A stretch of DNA of 64,000 bases from JAGQOZ01 sp041399205 (lineage in GTDB: Bacteria; Planctomycetota; Planctomycetia; Pirellulales; Pirellulaceae). A program made the translations under genes and the position numbers. Below, piece by piece: positions 18,668 through 27,957 of the stretch. The notes below the pieces were generated by a model. That model ran no database searches, had not been told where the DNA came from, and saw only the letters and a list, made by a program, of their open reading frames with translations. Each line of letters begins with the position of its first letter. Position 1 is the stretch's first letter. The DNA is taken from contig JAWKTK010000009.1 of assembly GCA_041399205.1 (NCBI GenBank), positions 243,481-307,480 on the forward strand. The letters run 5' to 3'.

Positions 18668-19579
18668 ATGAGCAGTACTAGGCCGAATTGCGTTTTGCAT
18701 TGCCAAGGGGTCAGTCATTGGTTCGGTTCGAATCGAGTGCTGAACAATATCAACCTGGAAATTACTGCGGGACAAATCGTAGCTGTGGTTGGTCCCAGCG
18801 GGTGCGGGAAGTCAACTTTGCTGCGAGCGATCTTGGGAACGCATCCGCCCAAAGCAGGTCAAATCCTTGCCAACGGACACCCGGTCACTCGGCCCAATCG
18901 AGACGTGGGCATTGTCTATCAGAATTACAGTTTGTTCGACTTCCTGAGCGCTCGAGACAACGTGGCGTTTGGCTTGATGCTGGATCAGACCACGCTGCCG
19001 GAACGTTTGTTCGGCTATTTCCAATGGCGGAAACTTCGTTCGCAACATCGTCAACAAGCGTTGGATCTGCTGGAAAAAGTACAACTCACCAAAGCCGCCA
19101 ATCTGTATCCACACGAGATGTCCGGCGGTATGCGGCAGCGAGTTGCCATTGCGCAGGCACTGATCATGGAACCAAAAATCTTGCTTTTGGACGAACCATT
19201 CGGAGCGTTGGACGAAGCAACTCGAGAAGAACTGCAGTTGATGCTACTACGTCTGTACGAAGAAAATCTGCAAGCCAAAGCCGCCGGCCAGACTCCGCCT
19301 TACACCATTCTGATTGTGACGCACGAATTGAACGAAGCACTGTACGTTTCCGACCGAGTGATCGGGTTGTCGCAGTATCATCAAGGTGGTGCGAATGGCG
19401 CGACAATCGTTTATGATAAACAGGCGCCGGTTTTCAAAGCGGGTGACGCACGAGATTTCGAACAATTTGAGGCCCAGAAGGACGAATTGCGCAAGGCGGT
19501 GTTTACTCCTTCCGCCACGCGTCATCATTCGGAATTTGTCACGTTTTGGAATGAACATGACAAAGCGTTTGCGTCGTAA
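18668..19579 (+). CDS. ABC transporter ATP-binding protein
   Basis: Cytoplasmic ATPase of 303 residues energising the permease encoded upstream. All motifs are complete: Walker A VGPSGCGKST, Q-loop IVYQNYSLFDF, signature MSGGMRQRVAIAQAL, Walker B ILLLDEPFGALDE and H-loop IVTHELNEAL. An insertion after the Q-loop (about residues 105-130) and a tail of about 60 residues after the H-loop are longer than in TauB or SsuB. Substrate is unknown, as for the rest of the importer. Confidence 0.92.
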   Translation: MSSTRPNCVLHCQGVSHWFGSNRVLNNINLEITAGQIVAVVGPSGCGKSTLLRAILGTHPPKAGQILANGHPVTRPNRDVGIVYQNYSLFDFLSARDNVAFGLMLDQTTLPERLFGYFQWRKLRSQHRQQALDLLEKVQLTKAANLYPHEMSGGMRQRVAIAQALIMEPKILLLDEPFGALDEATREELQLMLLRLYEENLQAKAAGQTPPYTILIVTHELNEALYVSDRVIGLSQYHQGGANGATIVYDKQAPVFKAGDARDFEQFEAQKDELRKAVFTPSATRHHSEFVTFWNEHDKAFAS

Positions 19580-19617
19580 ATAAGATCCTCGCTTCGTTCT
19601 TGTAAGGAATCGCACCA

Positions 19618-20262
19618 GTGTCTGACGCGGATGGAAATCGCCGATCACTATTCGCGCTCTCCGGTCTGGCCACGTTCGGACTCAAAGCAGATTGTACCGA
19701 ACAAGAATTGCGAACCGCATACCGGCAGCTTGCCCAGCAATGTCATCCCGATCACGGCGGCAGCCCCGAAGCATTTCGCCAACTGCAGGAAGACTTTGAA
19801 CGGGCGTTGCGATTTATCCAGAAACGAGGCTTGGTTGTAAGCGGAGATCGTTCGCATGACGCTCAACTTATTCCCGCCCCGCCGCCACGGCTCGAGTCAC
19901 TGATGCCAACTTGGCTACTATGGTCTTTGACGGGATTTTTATTTCTGACCGTCATCCTGGCGTTGACCGTGACAACCGTCCCGTTGAAACTTGCGTTGGT
20001 CGGAATCATGGCTCTGTCGATCACCTTAAGCATGTCACTCCTGCGACCAGTGATTGCTGGATTCGCCGGGTTTGTCGTGGCCGTTTTGGGTGCCCCCATA
20101 GGCATTGAAGCAATCCTAAGTGTTGGAGAATTGCTGGGGCGTGATCCTCCCGCGCCGCATGACATGCTATTGTCACAGATGTTCCTGGCAATCTTGTATC
20201 CGATAGCCGTAGGCGCCACGTTTTTTGGCTGGATGATATCGTTAGTCAATCGAGACCAATAA
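19618..20262 (+). CDS. J-domain membrane protein
   Basis: 214 residues with a J domain at about 18-72: LKADCTEQELRTAYRQLAQQCHPDHGGSPEAF contains the essential His-Pro-Asp motif, so it should be able to stimulate a DnaK-type chaperone. The C-terminal half has about four hydrophobic segments (about 98-205), so the J domain is membrane-tethered, not a classical DnaJ. The GTG start at 19618 has TAAGGA eleven bases upstream. It follows the ATPase gene by about 40 bases and could be the last gene of that operon; a role in importer assembly is possible but unproven. Confidence 0.8.
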   Translation: MSDADGNRRSLFALSGLATFGLKADCTEQELRTAYRQLAQQCHPDHGGSPEAFRQLQEDFERALRFIQKRGLVVSGDRSHDAQLIPAPPPRLESLMPTWLLWSLTGFLFLTVILALTVTTVPLKLALVGIMALSITLSMSLLRPVIAGFAGFVVAVLGAPIGIEAILSVGELLGRDPPAPHDMLLSQMFLAILYPIAVGATFFGWMISLVNRDQ

Positions 20263-20314
20263 CTCGATCGAACCAAGGATCACTCGAGCAATGGTCCGCG
20301 AATGTGATTTGTTG

Positions 20315-20458
20315 GTAGTCCCGCCTTTAGGCGGAATAGATGTCTTGCGGTTGTCCGCCTGAAGGCGGGACTACGAACGGATTGATTGAGAACGATCCGC
20401 CTGAAGGCGGGACTACGAACGGATTGATTGAGAACGATCCGCCTAAAGGCGGGACTAC
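20315..20458. repeat. Palindromic repeat cluster (CCGCC-TTTA/TGAA-GGCGG type)
   Basis: Four copies of a short palindromic element. The first, at 20315-20335 (TAGTCCCGCCTTTAGGCGGA core), lies in one orientation. Three further copies at 20354-20374, 20396-20416 and 20438-20458 lie in the opposite orientation with an exact 42-base period and a shared spacer (GAACGGATTGATTGAGAACG). Each copy can fold as CCGCCT..AGGCGG. The cluster lies between the convergent J-domain and Wzz-like genes. A further copy occurs at 49970. It behaves like a dispersed REP-type element. Confidence 0.8.
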
Positions 20459-20509
20459 GAACTGGGACTACGAACTGAGACTGCAAACCGATCCTGCTGT
20501 CCAACAACG

Positions 20510-22030
20510 CTACGCCCAGAATTGCCAAAACGCTTCCGAATAGGCCGCCAGTGGACTTCGCACAAAGGATTCTCGAAACAACCGATCGGTCAAGCTGGCA
20601 TGCACCACCAGTAACGTCGCCGCAATCAAGATCATTTCGTTCGAACGCAAAAACCATTGGAAAAAGCCGCGTCGCATGTGTCTGGTTCGCAACTCGGACT
20701 GGGGAAACAACGACGCTAACACGCGAGCATCGGTCGCGATCTCGGCGTCTAATGGGTCTTGAATGGTTTTGGTGGTCGAACGAGTTCGCCATTTCAAAGC
20801 CACCAAACCACAGACCGCTGCCACCACAAACAGCAACAGCAATTGCACTTTGTTGATTCTAACTCCATCTTTCCACACAACCGAAGGCTGGCTCACCACG
20901 GCAATCGGTTCCGCCGCGGAATGGGGCGTCCATTCTGGGTCTGTAATTGGCCCGACGGGCGGCGCATCCACGACGGTTGCGGTCGCCGGAGGTGTTAAGC
21001 CCGGTGCATCGTTTGGTGGTAGCGAAGATGATTCATCAGGAATTTCCGTCCAGTTGGTCGCGTCGAATGCGTCCGATTCGTCCGTTTCCTCGACTTCGTC
21101 CGCCGGAGCATCGGCCGGGACCTCCAGCGGAATCGTCTCTGGCGGCGTTGTGTCTTGCGGAACTGTATCCTGCATGGGAATGGGATTGTCGATAGGAATT
21201 TCTACCTGGTCCGAATTCGAACCTTGGGCTGACGTTAGTTTGTTCAACTTGGCTTTCAAATCGTCCACTTGCTGCTGAGCACTTTTGACCAACGGATGGT
21301 TCTGATCAAACGTCAACTGCAATTCTTCCAAGTTGAATTCGGCCTCTTCTAATTCCGCTTGTAGTTGCTGTTGCTGGCCTGTCCGCTGCACTGTCTGGGC
21401 GACATGTACGTCTGCCGGTTTCGCAGCGTCTTTCGCCGCTGTTGACGCGGACGGTGGTGTTGATTCGCCGCGTTCCGGACCAGAACTGATTACGGGTGTC
21501 GCCGGAATATTCGGTTCGTCCAAATTGACATCCGTACGAAACAGATCCAGGGACGAATTCGGACCATATTCATAGTTCACCAGCGTCAAGGATGGTCCCA
21601 CAAGAAACGTCGCTTGATCAGACAACGGACGCTGGCCAATTCGCTGCGGATCATTCGCCTGCAACTGCTGCAACAACGCTTCCAAAAACCGCACGGCCTC
21701 GGCCGGCTGATTATGTTCCAATTGAATTTCCGCTTGCCAACGGTCGGCGTCCAGCGAAGGCACGGTGCGAACCTGCAATGACTTGGTCAACGCAGGTGAC
21801 CTTGGCACTTTGGCCGTTTCAAACGCTCGAAACAAAACGTCACTCGAGCGAATTCGGCCCGATACTTCGCTCTCGAAATCACTCGCCGACGCCGACACAA
21901 TTGCTTTGACGATGACGTTGGGCCGAGTCATCTGGACAAATGGCAATAGCGCCACAAACACCGCTAACGTGACAGCAAAGAAAACGTAAACGGCAGATTC
22001 TTGGTCGCGGCGACGTGGTGTTGGGTCCAT
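20510..22030 (-). CDS. Wzz/GumC-like membrane protein with coiled coil
   Basis: Protein of about 506 residues. One membrane helix lies near the N-terminus (about 16-36) and another at about 392-413, with a hydrophobic segment near the C-terminus (about 467-482). A glutamine-rich coiled coil at about 217-265 contains LQLTFDQNHPLVKSAQQQV, resembling the region before the second helix of Wzz/GumC polysaccharide co-polymerases. An acidic, proline-rich linker follows. No kinase domain is present. I start at the ATG at 22030, which has AAGGATGGAG just upstream, rather than the ATG at 22060. The polysaccharide role is inferred from architecture only. Confidence 0.65.
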   Translation of the reverse strand: MDPTPRRRDQESAVYVFFAVTLAVFVALLPFVQMTRPNVIVKAIVSASASDFESEVSGRIRSSDVLFRAFETAKVPRSPALTKSLQVRTVPSLDADRWQAEIQLEHNQPAEAVRFLEALLQQLQANDPQRIGQRPLSDQATFLVGPSLTLVNYEYGPNSSLDLFRTDVNLDEPNIPATPVISSGPERGESTPPSASTAAKDAAKPADVHVAQTVQRTGQQQQLQAELEEAEFNLEELQLTFDQNHPLVKSAQQQVDDLKAKLNKLTSAQGSNSDQVEIPIDNPIPMQDTVPQDTTPPETIPLEVPADAPADEVEETDESDAFDATNWTEIPDESSSLPPNDAPGLTPPATATVVDAPPVGPITDPEWTPHSAAEPIAVVSQPSVVWKDGVRINKVQLLLLFVVAAVCGLVALKWRTRSTTKTIQDPLDAEIATDARVLASLFPQSELRTRHMRRGFFQWFLRSNEMILIAATLLVVHASLTDRLFRESFVRSPLAAYSEAFWQFWA

Positions 22031-22223
22031 GACTCCATCCTTGGATGTGGACTTACGCATTCGGCAAACAAAACAGGGAAAAACGATCCTGCCGTCGATT
22101 CGTCACGCGCTGCTGTCCATGCAATGCCAGCAACGCTGTATTCTGTTTCTTTCGACAGCATCTCGCCTATCGTTATCGTCCCATCGCTTGGCAAACTTTA
22201 ACGATTGCGAGCTCTGCAGCGAA

Positions 22224-23792
22224 CTAATCGACCGTCAATCGTCTGCGATAGATGGTATTTCCGTTGGTGACATACAGATATTGATGATCCTTGCCTGCCA
22301 GAATGCAACTAGTTAAAGGGGCTGTGGCGTTCGGTTTGGGCAGCAGGCCACACGGCCGACCAGTCGGATCGAAAATTTGCACGCCCAGCGAACTGGTGAT
22401 GTAATACCGTCCCGTCTTGTCCACTGCCATGCCATCACCCTGCGCCGAATCGGCATACGGTGGCGGCTGATTGAACGCGAATTCGCCGTCATCATTGATG
22501 GGACAACGCAGATCCATGATCGGCATGCCAGCATCCAGCGAATCATCGGCGTTTACGCGGAACATCCAAGCTTGTTTGCCGCCGTATTCGGAAACAGCCA
22601 GCGTCCCGCCGTCGTTGCTGAGCGCTATACCGTTGGGCCGATTGATGCCGGTGGCCGCGATGTTGGTTTCGCCGGAAGTGGTTTGAATCCGAGTGACCTG
22701 GCCTTTGCCGGTTTCGGTAATGTAGATCCAGCCGTCGGAACTGACGGCCAAATCATTCGGTTGCAAATCGCCCGCAACTTCGGTCACGTCGCCCGACGCG
22801 GGATCGATTCGAATGACGCGATTCTTCGAACCTTGGCAAGCGTAAAGCATGCCATCCGGTCCGAATTCGATTCCGCTGACCGATTCGTTGGCAATCACTT
22901 TTTGCGAATTGTCTTTCGCGTCGATCCGATAGACTTCGGCAGCTCGCATATCACAATAGTAGAAATTCCCGTCCGCATCTGCGCACGGACCGTCGGCAAA
23001 TCCCAAGTCGCTGGCCACCACTTCCCACGATTCGCCCGGCACCAACAGATTCAGCAGCGTCAAATCCCCTTTCAGGTCATCTTTAGTATTGTAAACAGGC
23101 GAATGTGCTTCCTTTCGCCACAGCCACTTGAGTGCGTCGGGAAAGAGTGCTCCGCCATGATCGGCGTTGTGACCGAACCCTTCGGCCCAATCAAAACGGA
23201 CGTCATAGCCCATGTATTGCAGCGCAGACGCCATTTTCTTGTTCGCGGTGGGCCAATGTCCAAACGGATTGTCTAAATCTCCACTGGTGTCCGCCAAATA
23301 AACGCGAATCGGTTTTTGTTCCGTCTTGCGAATCAGTGACGGATACACGTCACCTCCGCGCAAGTTCACAAAGCTCCCAATGGTCGACAACACTTTGCCG
23401 AATTGATCAGGTCGTTCCCACGCCGCCGTAAACGAACAGATTCCACCGGAACTGGCACCACAGATCGCTCGCATCCGCGGATCATCGGAAATCTGGTACT
23501 GCTTCTTGACTTCGGGAATAATTTCTTCCAACAGAAAACGAGCGTACCGTTTTCCCAAGCTATCGTATTCCAAACTGCGATTGGAATTTCGCCACGGTGA
23601 TTCTGGCAAAGGCCGATCAATGTGATTTCCTGGATCCAAAAAGACGGCGATGGTGATTGGCATCGCTCCTTGGGCAATCAGATTGTCAAACACAATCGGC
23701 GTTCGCCAGCGACCGTTTTCGTCCAAATAGGAATGACCATCTTGGAACACCATCAAGGCCGCTGGTTCCGAACCGTCGTACTGAGCGGGCAC
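22224..23792 (-). CDS. Fused esterase (enterochelin esterase-like) / SMP-30 beta-propeller protein
   Basis: The N-terminal half is an alpha/beta-hydrolase of the Fes/esterase D type. It has MVFQDGHSY, the nucleophile elbow GASSGGICSF (Ser), and a late GHNADHGG with the probable catalytic His. The C-terminal half (from about residue 255) is an SMP-30/gluconolactonase-type propeller: GFADGPCADADGNFYYCD, SGIEFGPDGMLYAC and NRPNGIALSNDGG. The frame opens at a GTG (23792), but coding similarity continues upstream in another frame to an ATG at 23948; a missing A near 23818 explains the break. The intact protein would be about 574 residues and extracellular. Confidence 0.82.
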   Translation of the reverse strand: MPAQYDGSEPAALMVFQDGHSYLDENGRWRTPIVFDNLIAQGAMPITIAVFLDPGNHIDRPLPESPWRNSNRSLEYDSLGKRYARFLLEEIIPEVKKQYQISDDPRMRAICGASSGGICSFTAAWERPDQFGKVLSTIGSFVNLRGGDVYPSLIRKTEQKPIRVYLADTSGDLDNPFGHWPTANKKMASALQYMGYDVRFDWAEGFGHNADHGGALFPDALKWLWRKEAHSPVYNTKDDLKGDLTLLNLLVPGESWEVVASDLGFADGPCADADGNFYYCDMRAAEVYRIDAKDNSQKVIANESVSGIEFGPDGMLYACQGSKNRVIRIDPASGDVTEVAGDLQPNDLAVSSDGWIYITETGKGQVTRIQTTSGETNIAATGINRPNGIALSNDGGTLAVSEYGGKQAWMFRVNADDSLDAGMPIMDLRCPINDDGEFAFNQPPPYADSAQGDGMAVDKTGRYYITSSLGVQIFDPTGRPCGLLPKPNATAPLTSCILAGKDHQYLYVTNGNTIYRRRLTVD

Positions 23793-23956
23793 GTAAATGG
23801 CCCAATTGCGAACGGTGTTTCAAAGATGCTGGACTTCCACGGCTCCATGTGGTGCACCGTTCCTTTTGGCACCGATTCGTTGCGAACCGCGTCGGGATGC
23901 GGTTGCCAAGCGATCGGTTCCGCCGCTGTCTGTTTTGCTTCGAATCATCCGCTTGG

Positions 23957-24846
23957 CTATTTCTCCTGGCCGCTGGAAACTTGATCCGACCACAGCCACC
24001 TCCGCAAGGCATCGCCAAGTTTTTCAATAGCGAATTTTCCGGTGTGACCACCTTCTGTCATTTCGAATTTGAAATTGTAGCCAGCAAGTTCAACGCGGCC
24101 GCCAGATCTTGATTTCCTAACGGCCAATTTCCGTGCAGATTATTCAGGTCATCTTGCCCGTCTTGCAGATAAATCTTCAGCGGCTTGGGATTCCGCCGAC
24201 TCTGACGAACCAAACCGGGATACGCCCAACCACCTCGGATATTGGTGTAGCTTCCAATATGACTGATCACTTTTTGCCAAACTGATCAGGCCGTTCCCAC
24301 GCCGCAGTGAAAGCACAAATTCCACCGCTAGAAATTCCGCCGATCGCTCGCTTGGCCGGATCATCGGAAACGTTCACTCCTGCCAACGCCACGGGCAGAA
24401 ATTGTCCACCAAGAATCGCACGTAGCGATCTCCAGCGAATCATATTCAAACGAACGCGTGCTGCGACTTTGGGCGGCTTCCTTCGATCCGCTTCAATCGT
24501 CCCCGGCGAAACAAACACTGCCACCGTGACCGGCATCTGCTTGGCTTGAATCAATTCATCGAATAAGGCCGGTACCTTAAATGCGCCGTCCTCCTTGGCG
24601 TATCCCGGGCCGTCTTGAAAGACCATCAAACAAGCCGGAGTGTCCGCGGACGCCGCGCTGGAACATACACGCTGTATGTTCGGCTGGTTCCTGGAAAATC
24701 TGGCTACTGTCAAATTGACCATGAGTCCATTTCCCTGCCGGAATGCCGTCACTATTTTCCGCCGGTGACTGAGCATCCAAACCACTGATCAACAACAAGG
24801 GCAACAAAAGATACTTCGCGCAACAGGACAAGAGCTTCATGATCAT
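23957..24846 (-). pseudogene. Esterase paralogue with multiple frameshifts
   Basis: Remnant of a secreted esterase closely related to the N-terminal half of the downstream gene. Pieces in order: signal peptide from 24846 (KLLSCCAKYLLLPLLLISG), MVFQDGPGYAKEDGAF, SDDPAKRAIGGISSGGICAF with the nucleophile Ser, IGSYTNIRGGWAYP, IYLQDGQDDLNNLHGNWP, and a C-terminal LGDALRRWLWSDQ ending at the TAG at 23957-23959. At least five changes of frame are needed, for example near 24640, 24430, 24400, 24272 and 24080. The catalytic residues remain, so the lesions may be sequencing errors or recent decay. It ends nine bases before the ATG of the next esterase. Confidence 0.72.
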
Positions 24847-25073
24847 ACTCGCAGAAGGCAGGCTGGCAGGGTTGGGGCAGGCGAACGAACCGCCGAGCGG
24901 TACATTCGCGACGCGTTGAAATCCAATTCGAATGAACGAATCATACCACATCCAGCGCCTAGCACACACGGCGATGCGAATCCGATTTGTCGCCGACTTT
25001 GCGACCACCTGTGCGTAGCCTATCCTAGGTGTAGAAGCATCGTTCGCAGATTCAACGGATGACAGGTAAATCT

Positions 25074-26249
25074 ATGGATTATGACATCGTGGTAGTGGGC
25101 GGCGGCATTCATGGAGTGGGTGTGGCGCAGGCAGCGGCGGCGGCTGGATATTCCACGCTACTGCTGGAGCAAACCGATTTGGCTGCGGGTACGTCCAGCA
25201 AGTCCAGCAAGCTGATTCATGGCGGCTTGCGGTATTTGGAATCGTGGGATTTTCGTCTGGTTCGAGAAAGCCTGCTGGAACGAGAACTCTTGATTCGATT
25301 GGCACCCGACCTGGTTCGCCGACAAGCGTTTTACATTCCGGTCTATCCCGAAACCACTCGACGCCCCTGGAAACTTCGCGCCGGTTTGGCACTGTATTCC
25401 CTGTTTGCAGGTTTGGGCCAAAACGTGCGTTTTCGAACCGTTGCCAGGCGCGAATGGAGTTCGCTTGACGGCCTGGAAACCAAGAACCTGCAAAAGGTTT
25501 TTCAATACTGGGATGCGCAAACGGATGATCGAGAACTAACCAAAGCCGTCATGCAATCCGCGATCGAATTGGGCGCGGTCTTACACTGCCCAGCAGAATT
25601 CGTGTCAGCACAACGCAACGACAAGAGTGTGTCAGTCTCCTTTCGACACGAATCTACCGAACACCGCATCCAAACGGCAGCGTTGGTCAACGCCGCTGGA
25701 CCGTGGGCCACCGAAGTCGGCCGGCGCATCCAGCCAGCTCCGCCCATGCCCAACGTTGACTTGGTCCAAGGGACTCACCTGGAACTTCCCGATCCTGTCT
25801 CCAAAGGTTGTTACTATTTGGAATCGCCAACCGATCAACGAGCTATCTTTGTGATCCCGTGGAAAGGACACACCATGCTGGGCACCACCGAGACCGTCCA
25901 TCACCAAGCGCCCGAACTTGCTCGGCCTTTGGAAAAAGAGCAATCGTATTTGTTAGACGTCTACCAGCATTTTTTTCCAGACCGTCCAACCGAAGTCGTT
26001 GATCAATGGGCTGGGCTACGAGTGCTCCCGGCGGCGACCGGCGCCGCCTTCAAACGTTCTCGAGAAACCCAGCTACCGGTCGACCAACCGCGTGAACCTC
26101 GCATTGTGTCCATTTTTGGTGGTAAACTGACGGCTTACCGAGCGACTGCGGAAAAGGTGATGACGGTTTTGGCCGCCAGTTTGCCCAAGCGAAACCAGAT
26201 CGCTCGCACCAACCAACTTCAACTCAAACCCGTGCCGAACCGATCTTAA
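25074..26249 (+). CDS. FAD-dependent glycerol-3-phosphate dehydrogenase-like protein
   Basis: Flavoprotein of the GlpD/DAO family, 391 residues from the ATG at 25074 (AGGTAA seven bases upstream) or 396 from 25059. The N-terminal dinucleotide motif VVVGGGIHGVGVAQAAA, then the GlpD signature SSKSSKLIHGGLRYLE, LVNAAGPWATEV, IPWKGHTMLGTTE and the C-terminal FGGKLTAYRATAEKV are all present. It is shorter than typical GlpD (about 500 residues) because the C-terminal helical cap domain is missing. Expected reaction: oxidation of glycerol 3-phosphate to dihydroxyacetone phosphate with electrons to quinone. A related substrate cannot be excluded. Confidence 0.87.
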   Translation: MDYDIVVVGGGIHGVGVAQAAAAAGYSTLLLEQTDLAAGTSSKSSKLIHGGLRYLESWDFRLVRESLLERELLIRLAPDLVRRQAFYIPVYPETTRRPWKLRAGLALYSLFAGLGQNVRFRTVARREWSSLDGLETKNLQKVFQYWDAQTDDRELTKAVMQSAIELGAVLHCPAEFVSAQRNDKSVSVSFRHESTEHRIQTAALVNAAGPWATEVGRRIQPAPPMPNVDLVQGTHLELPDPVSKGCYYLESPTDQRAIFVIPWKGHTMLGTTETVHHQAPELARPLEKEQSYLLDVYQHFFPDRPTEVVDQWAGLRVLPAATGAAFKRSRETQLPVDQPREPRIVSIFGGKLTAYRATAEKVMTVLAASLPKRNQIARTNQLQLKPVPNRS

Positions 26250-26265
26250 TCGTTCGTTCCAAATC

Positions 26266-27519
26266 ATGATTCATCTGCAATTGCATTTCGTTCGAACCGT
26301 TTTGATCATTCCCTTTGCGGTCAACACGCTTGCTGGACCTGCTTGGGCCGAACCGACCGAAACAACTGACCGTTCCATCCACTGGCAAAAGTTGCACCTG
26401 AATCGCGAATATTATTGCGATGGCATCACGGCGGCGGACATCAATCGAGATCGACACACCGACGTTATTGCCGGACCATTTTGGTATGCCGGACCCAATT
26501 TTCAACAGCGACATGCCTACTACCAGCCCCATCCGCTGCCGCCAGAAAAGAGTCCGTCTGATTGTATGCTGGTCTTTGCACACGATTTTAACGACGATGG
26601 CTGGACCGATATTTTGGTACAAGGCCGAGTCCACATGCACGAAGCGTTTTGGTACGAAAACCCCAAGAACGAATCCGGTTTTTGGAAGAAGCACTTTGTC
26701 TTTGAACGCATCCAAGGTGAATCACCAACGCTGGTGGTGGATGTGAATTCGTCCCGTTCGCCCAAATTGATTTGCCACTGGGAAAATCGCTGGGGCTGGG
26801 TCGCACCGCGGCTGAATTCGCCGACAGATCCATGGCGATTTCGTCCCATCGGAGATCCTGGCGATTGGCCTCAGTTTTATCATGGAACCGGCGTCGGCGA
26901 CATTAATCAAGACGGACTTTGGGACGTGATTCTAAACGATGGCTGGTATCAACAACCTGCGGGTGACCAAGCGATCTGGAAGTTTCACGCCACAAGGTTT
27001 TCACCGGATCGAGGCGGCGCGCAGATGTACGTCTATGACGTGGACGGCGATGGCGATAATGACGTGATCACCAGCCTGCACGCTCACGAATGGGGTTTGG
27101 CTTGGTTCGAACAAATCAAGCCCGCCGCATCGCAGGACCAGACCGTGTCACCTGAATTCGTCCTGCACAAGATCATGGGCGATCGTAGCGAACAAGAACA
27201 ATACGGCGTCGCGTTTTCTCAGCCCCATGCGCTGGAATTGGCCGACATCAATGGCGACGGCTTGAAGGATATTGTGGTGGGCAAACGTCGCTGGGCGCAC
27301 GGACCTACGGGAGATGTCGAGCCTGACGCGGCACCGGTGGTCTACTGGTTCCAGCTGGAACGCACTCCAACCGGAGTCCAATACACGCCTCGGTTGATTG
27401 ATAACCATTCAGGCGTGGGCGTGCAAATTGCCGCCGTCGACGTGGATGGCAACGGACGAACCGACGTGCTCACCGCATCCAAGCTGGGAACGTTCTTGTT
27501 TCTAAATCAAAGCGAATAA
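26266..27519 (+). CDS. Secreted FG-GAP/VCBS repeat protein
   Basis: Exported protein of 417 residues with a signal peptide (cleavage probable near GPAWAEP, about residue 26). It has several FG-GAP/VCBS-like repeats that form a calcium-binding beta-propeller: TAADINRDRHTDVIAG, FAHDFNDDGWTDILV, GDINQDGLWDVILN, YDVDGDGDNDVITS, ADINGDGLKDIVVG and VDVDGNGRTDVLTA. These proteins are common in planctomycetes as extracellular binding modules. It starts 16 bases after the GlpD-like gene, but the functional link is unclear. Confidence 0.9.
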   Translation: MIHLQLHFVRTVLIIPFAVNTLAGPAWAEPTETTDRSIHWQKLHLNREYYCDGITAADINRDRHTDVIAGPFWYAGPNFQQRHAYYQPHPLPPEKSPSDCMLVFAHDFNDDGWTDILVQGRVHMHEAFWYENPKNESGFWKKHFVFERIQGESPTLVVDVNSSRSPKLICHWENRWGWVAPRLNSPTDPWRFRPIGDPGDWPQFYHGTGVGDINQDGLWDVILNDGWYQQPAGDQAIWKFHATRFSPDRGGAQMYVYDVDGDGDNDVITSLHAHEWGLAWFEQIKPAASQDQTVSPEFVLHKIMGDRSEQEQYGVAFSQPHALELADINGDGLKDIVVGKRRWAHGPTGDVEPDAAPVVYWFQLERTPTGVQYTPRLIDNHSGVGVQIAAVDVDGNGRTDVLTASKLGTFLFLNQSE

Positions 27520-27957
27520 GCCGTTCTTTCGGCTGCAGAATCGCCTGTTCCGTTCGTATGAGATAACACACGGCAGATCTGGCGTTCTACTGAGTGGTTT
27601 CCAATCCAAAACCAAAGTAGCCCATCACTAATTTCAACCGCCCATGCTCGGTGCTGAAGACTATCTTGCAGAACAGTAACACCAGAATGGCCGGTGTGCG
27701 AAGTAATCGGTTTCGGCAAAAAAGATGGCTATCAACGTCGCTCGTATCATCCATGGATCGATCTAAGTCGTTCTATCGTAGTTTCCACATGACGCATTGG
27801 GAATCTTGCGTCACTGTAAACCTCACAACTTGCACCGGTCACACGAGTAGCTGATTCGTTGGCCGATTGAGCTTGAATTCTCAGGCAATCGATCGGTTTT
27901 GACTGCAAGCTTTTTAGGGTTCATCAAGCGAACAGACAAGATGCGCGGAGCTTTGCG
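27520..27957. other. Intergenic region upstream of the light/NO operon
   Basis: About 440 bases with no supported gene. A five-base-pair hairpin (AGCCG-TTCTTT-CGGCT) directly follows the FG-GAP stop but lacks a T-run. The region must contain the promoter of the BLUF/H-NOX operon. I could not identify a convincing -35/-10 pair. CGGAGC about ten bases before the BLUF ATG (27958) is its ribosome binding site. Confidence 0.5.

Noticed and set aside
18719..18735. TTGGTTCGAATCGAGTG resembling a tRNA T-arm
   Set aside because: It lies inside the ABC ATPase coding sequence and no acceptor stem or other arms can be formed around it.
20354..20458. Regular repeats that could suggest a CRISPR array
   Set aside because: The unit repeats in full, spacer included, with a 42-base period. 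CRISPR spacers would differ, and no cas gene is nearby.
20340..20543. Short plus-strand open frame with repeated PPEGGTTNGLIENDP peptide
   Set aside because: It is only the translation of the 42-base palindromic repeat; no ribosome site or independent coding signal.
22377..23276. Plus-strand open frame of 299 codons opposite the esterase/SMP-30 gene
   Set aside because: Composition and lack of motifs fit a shadow of the minus-strand gene.
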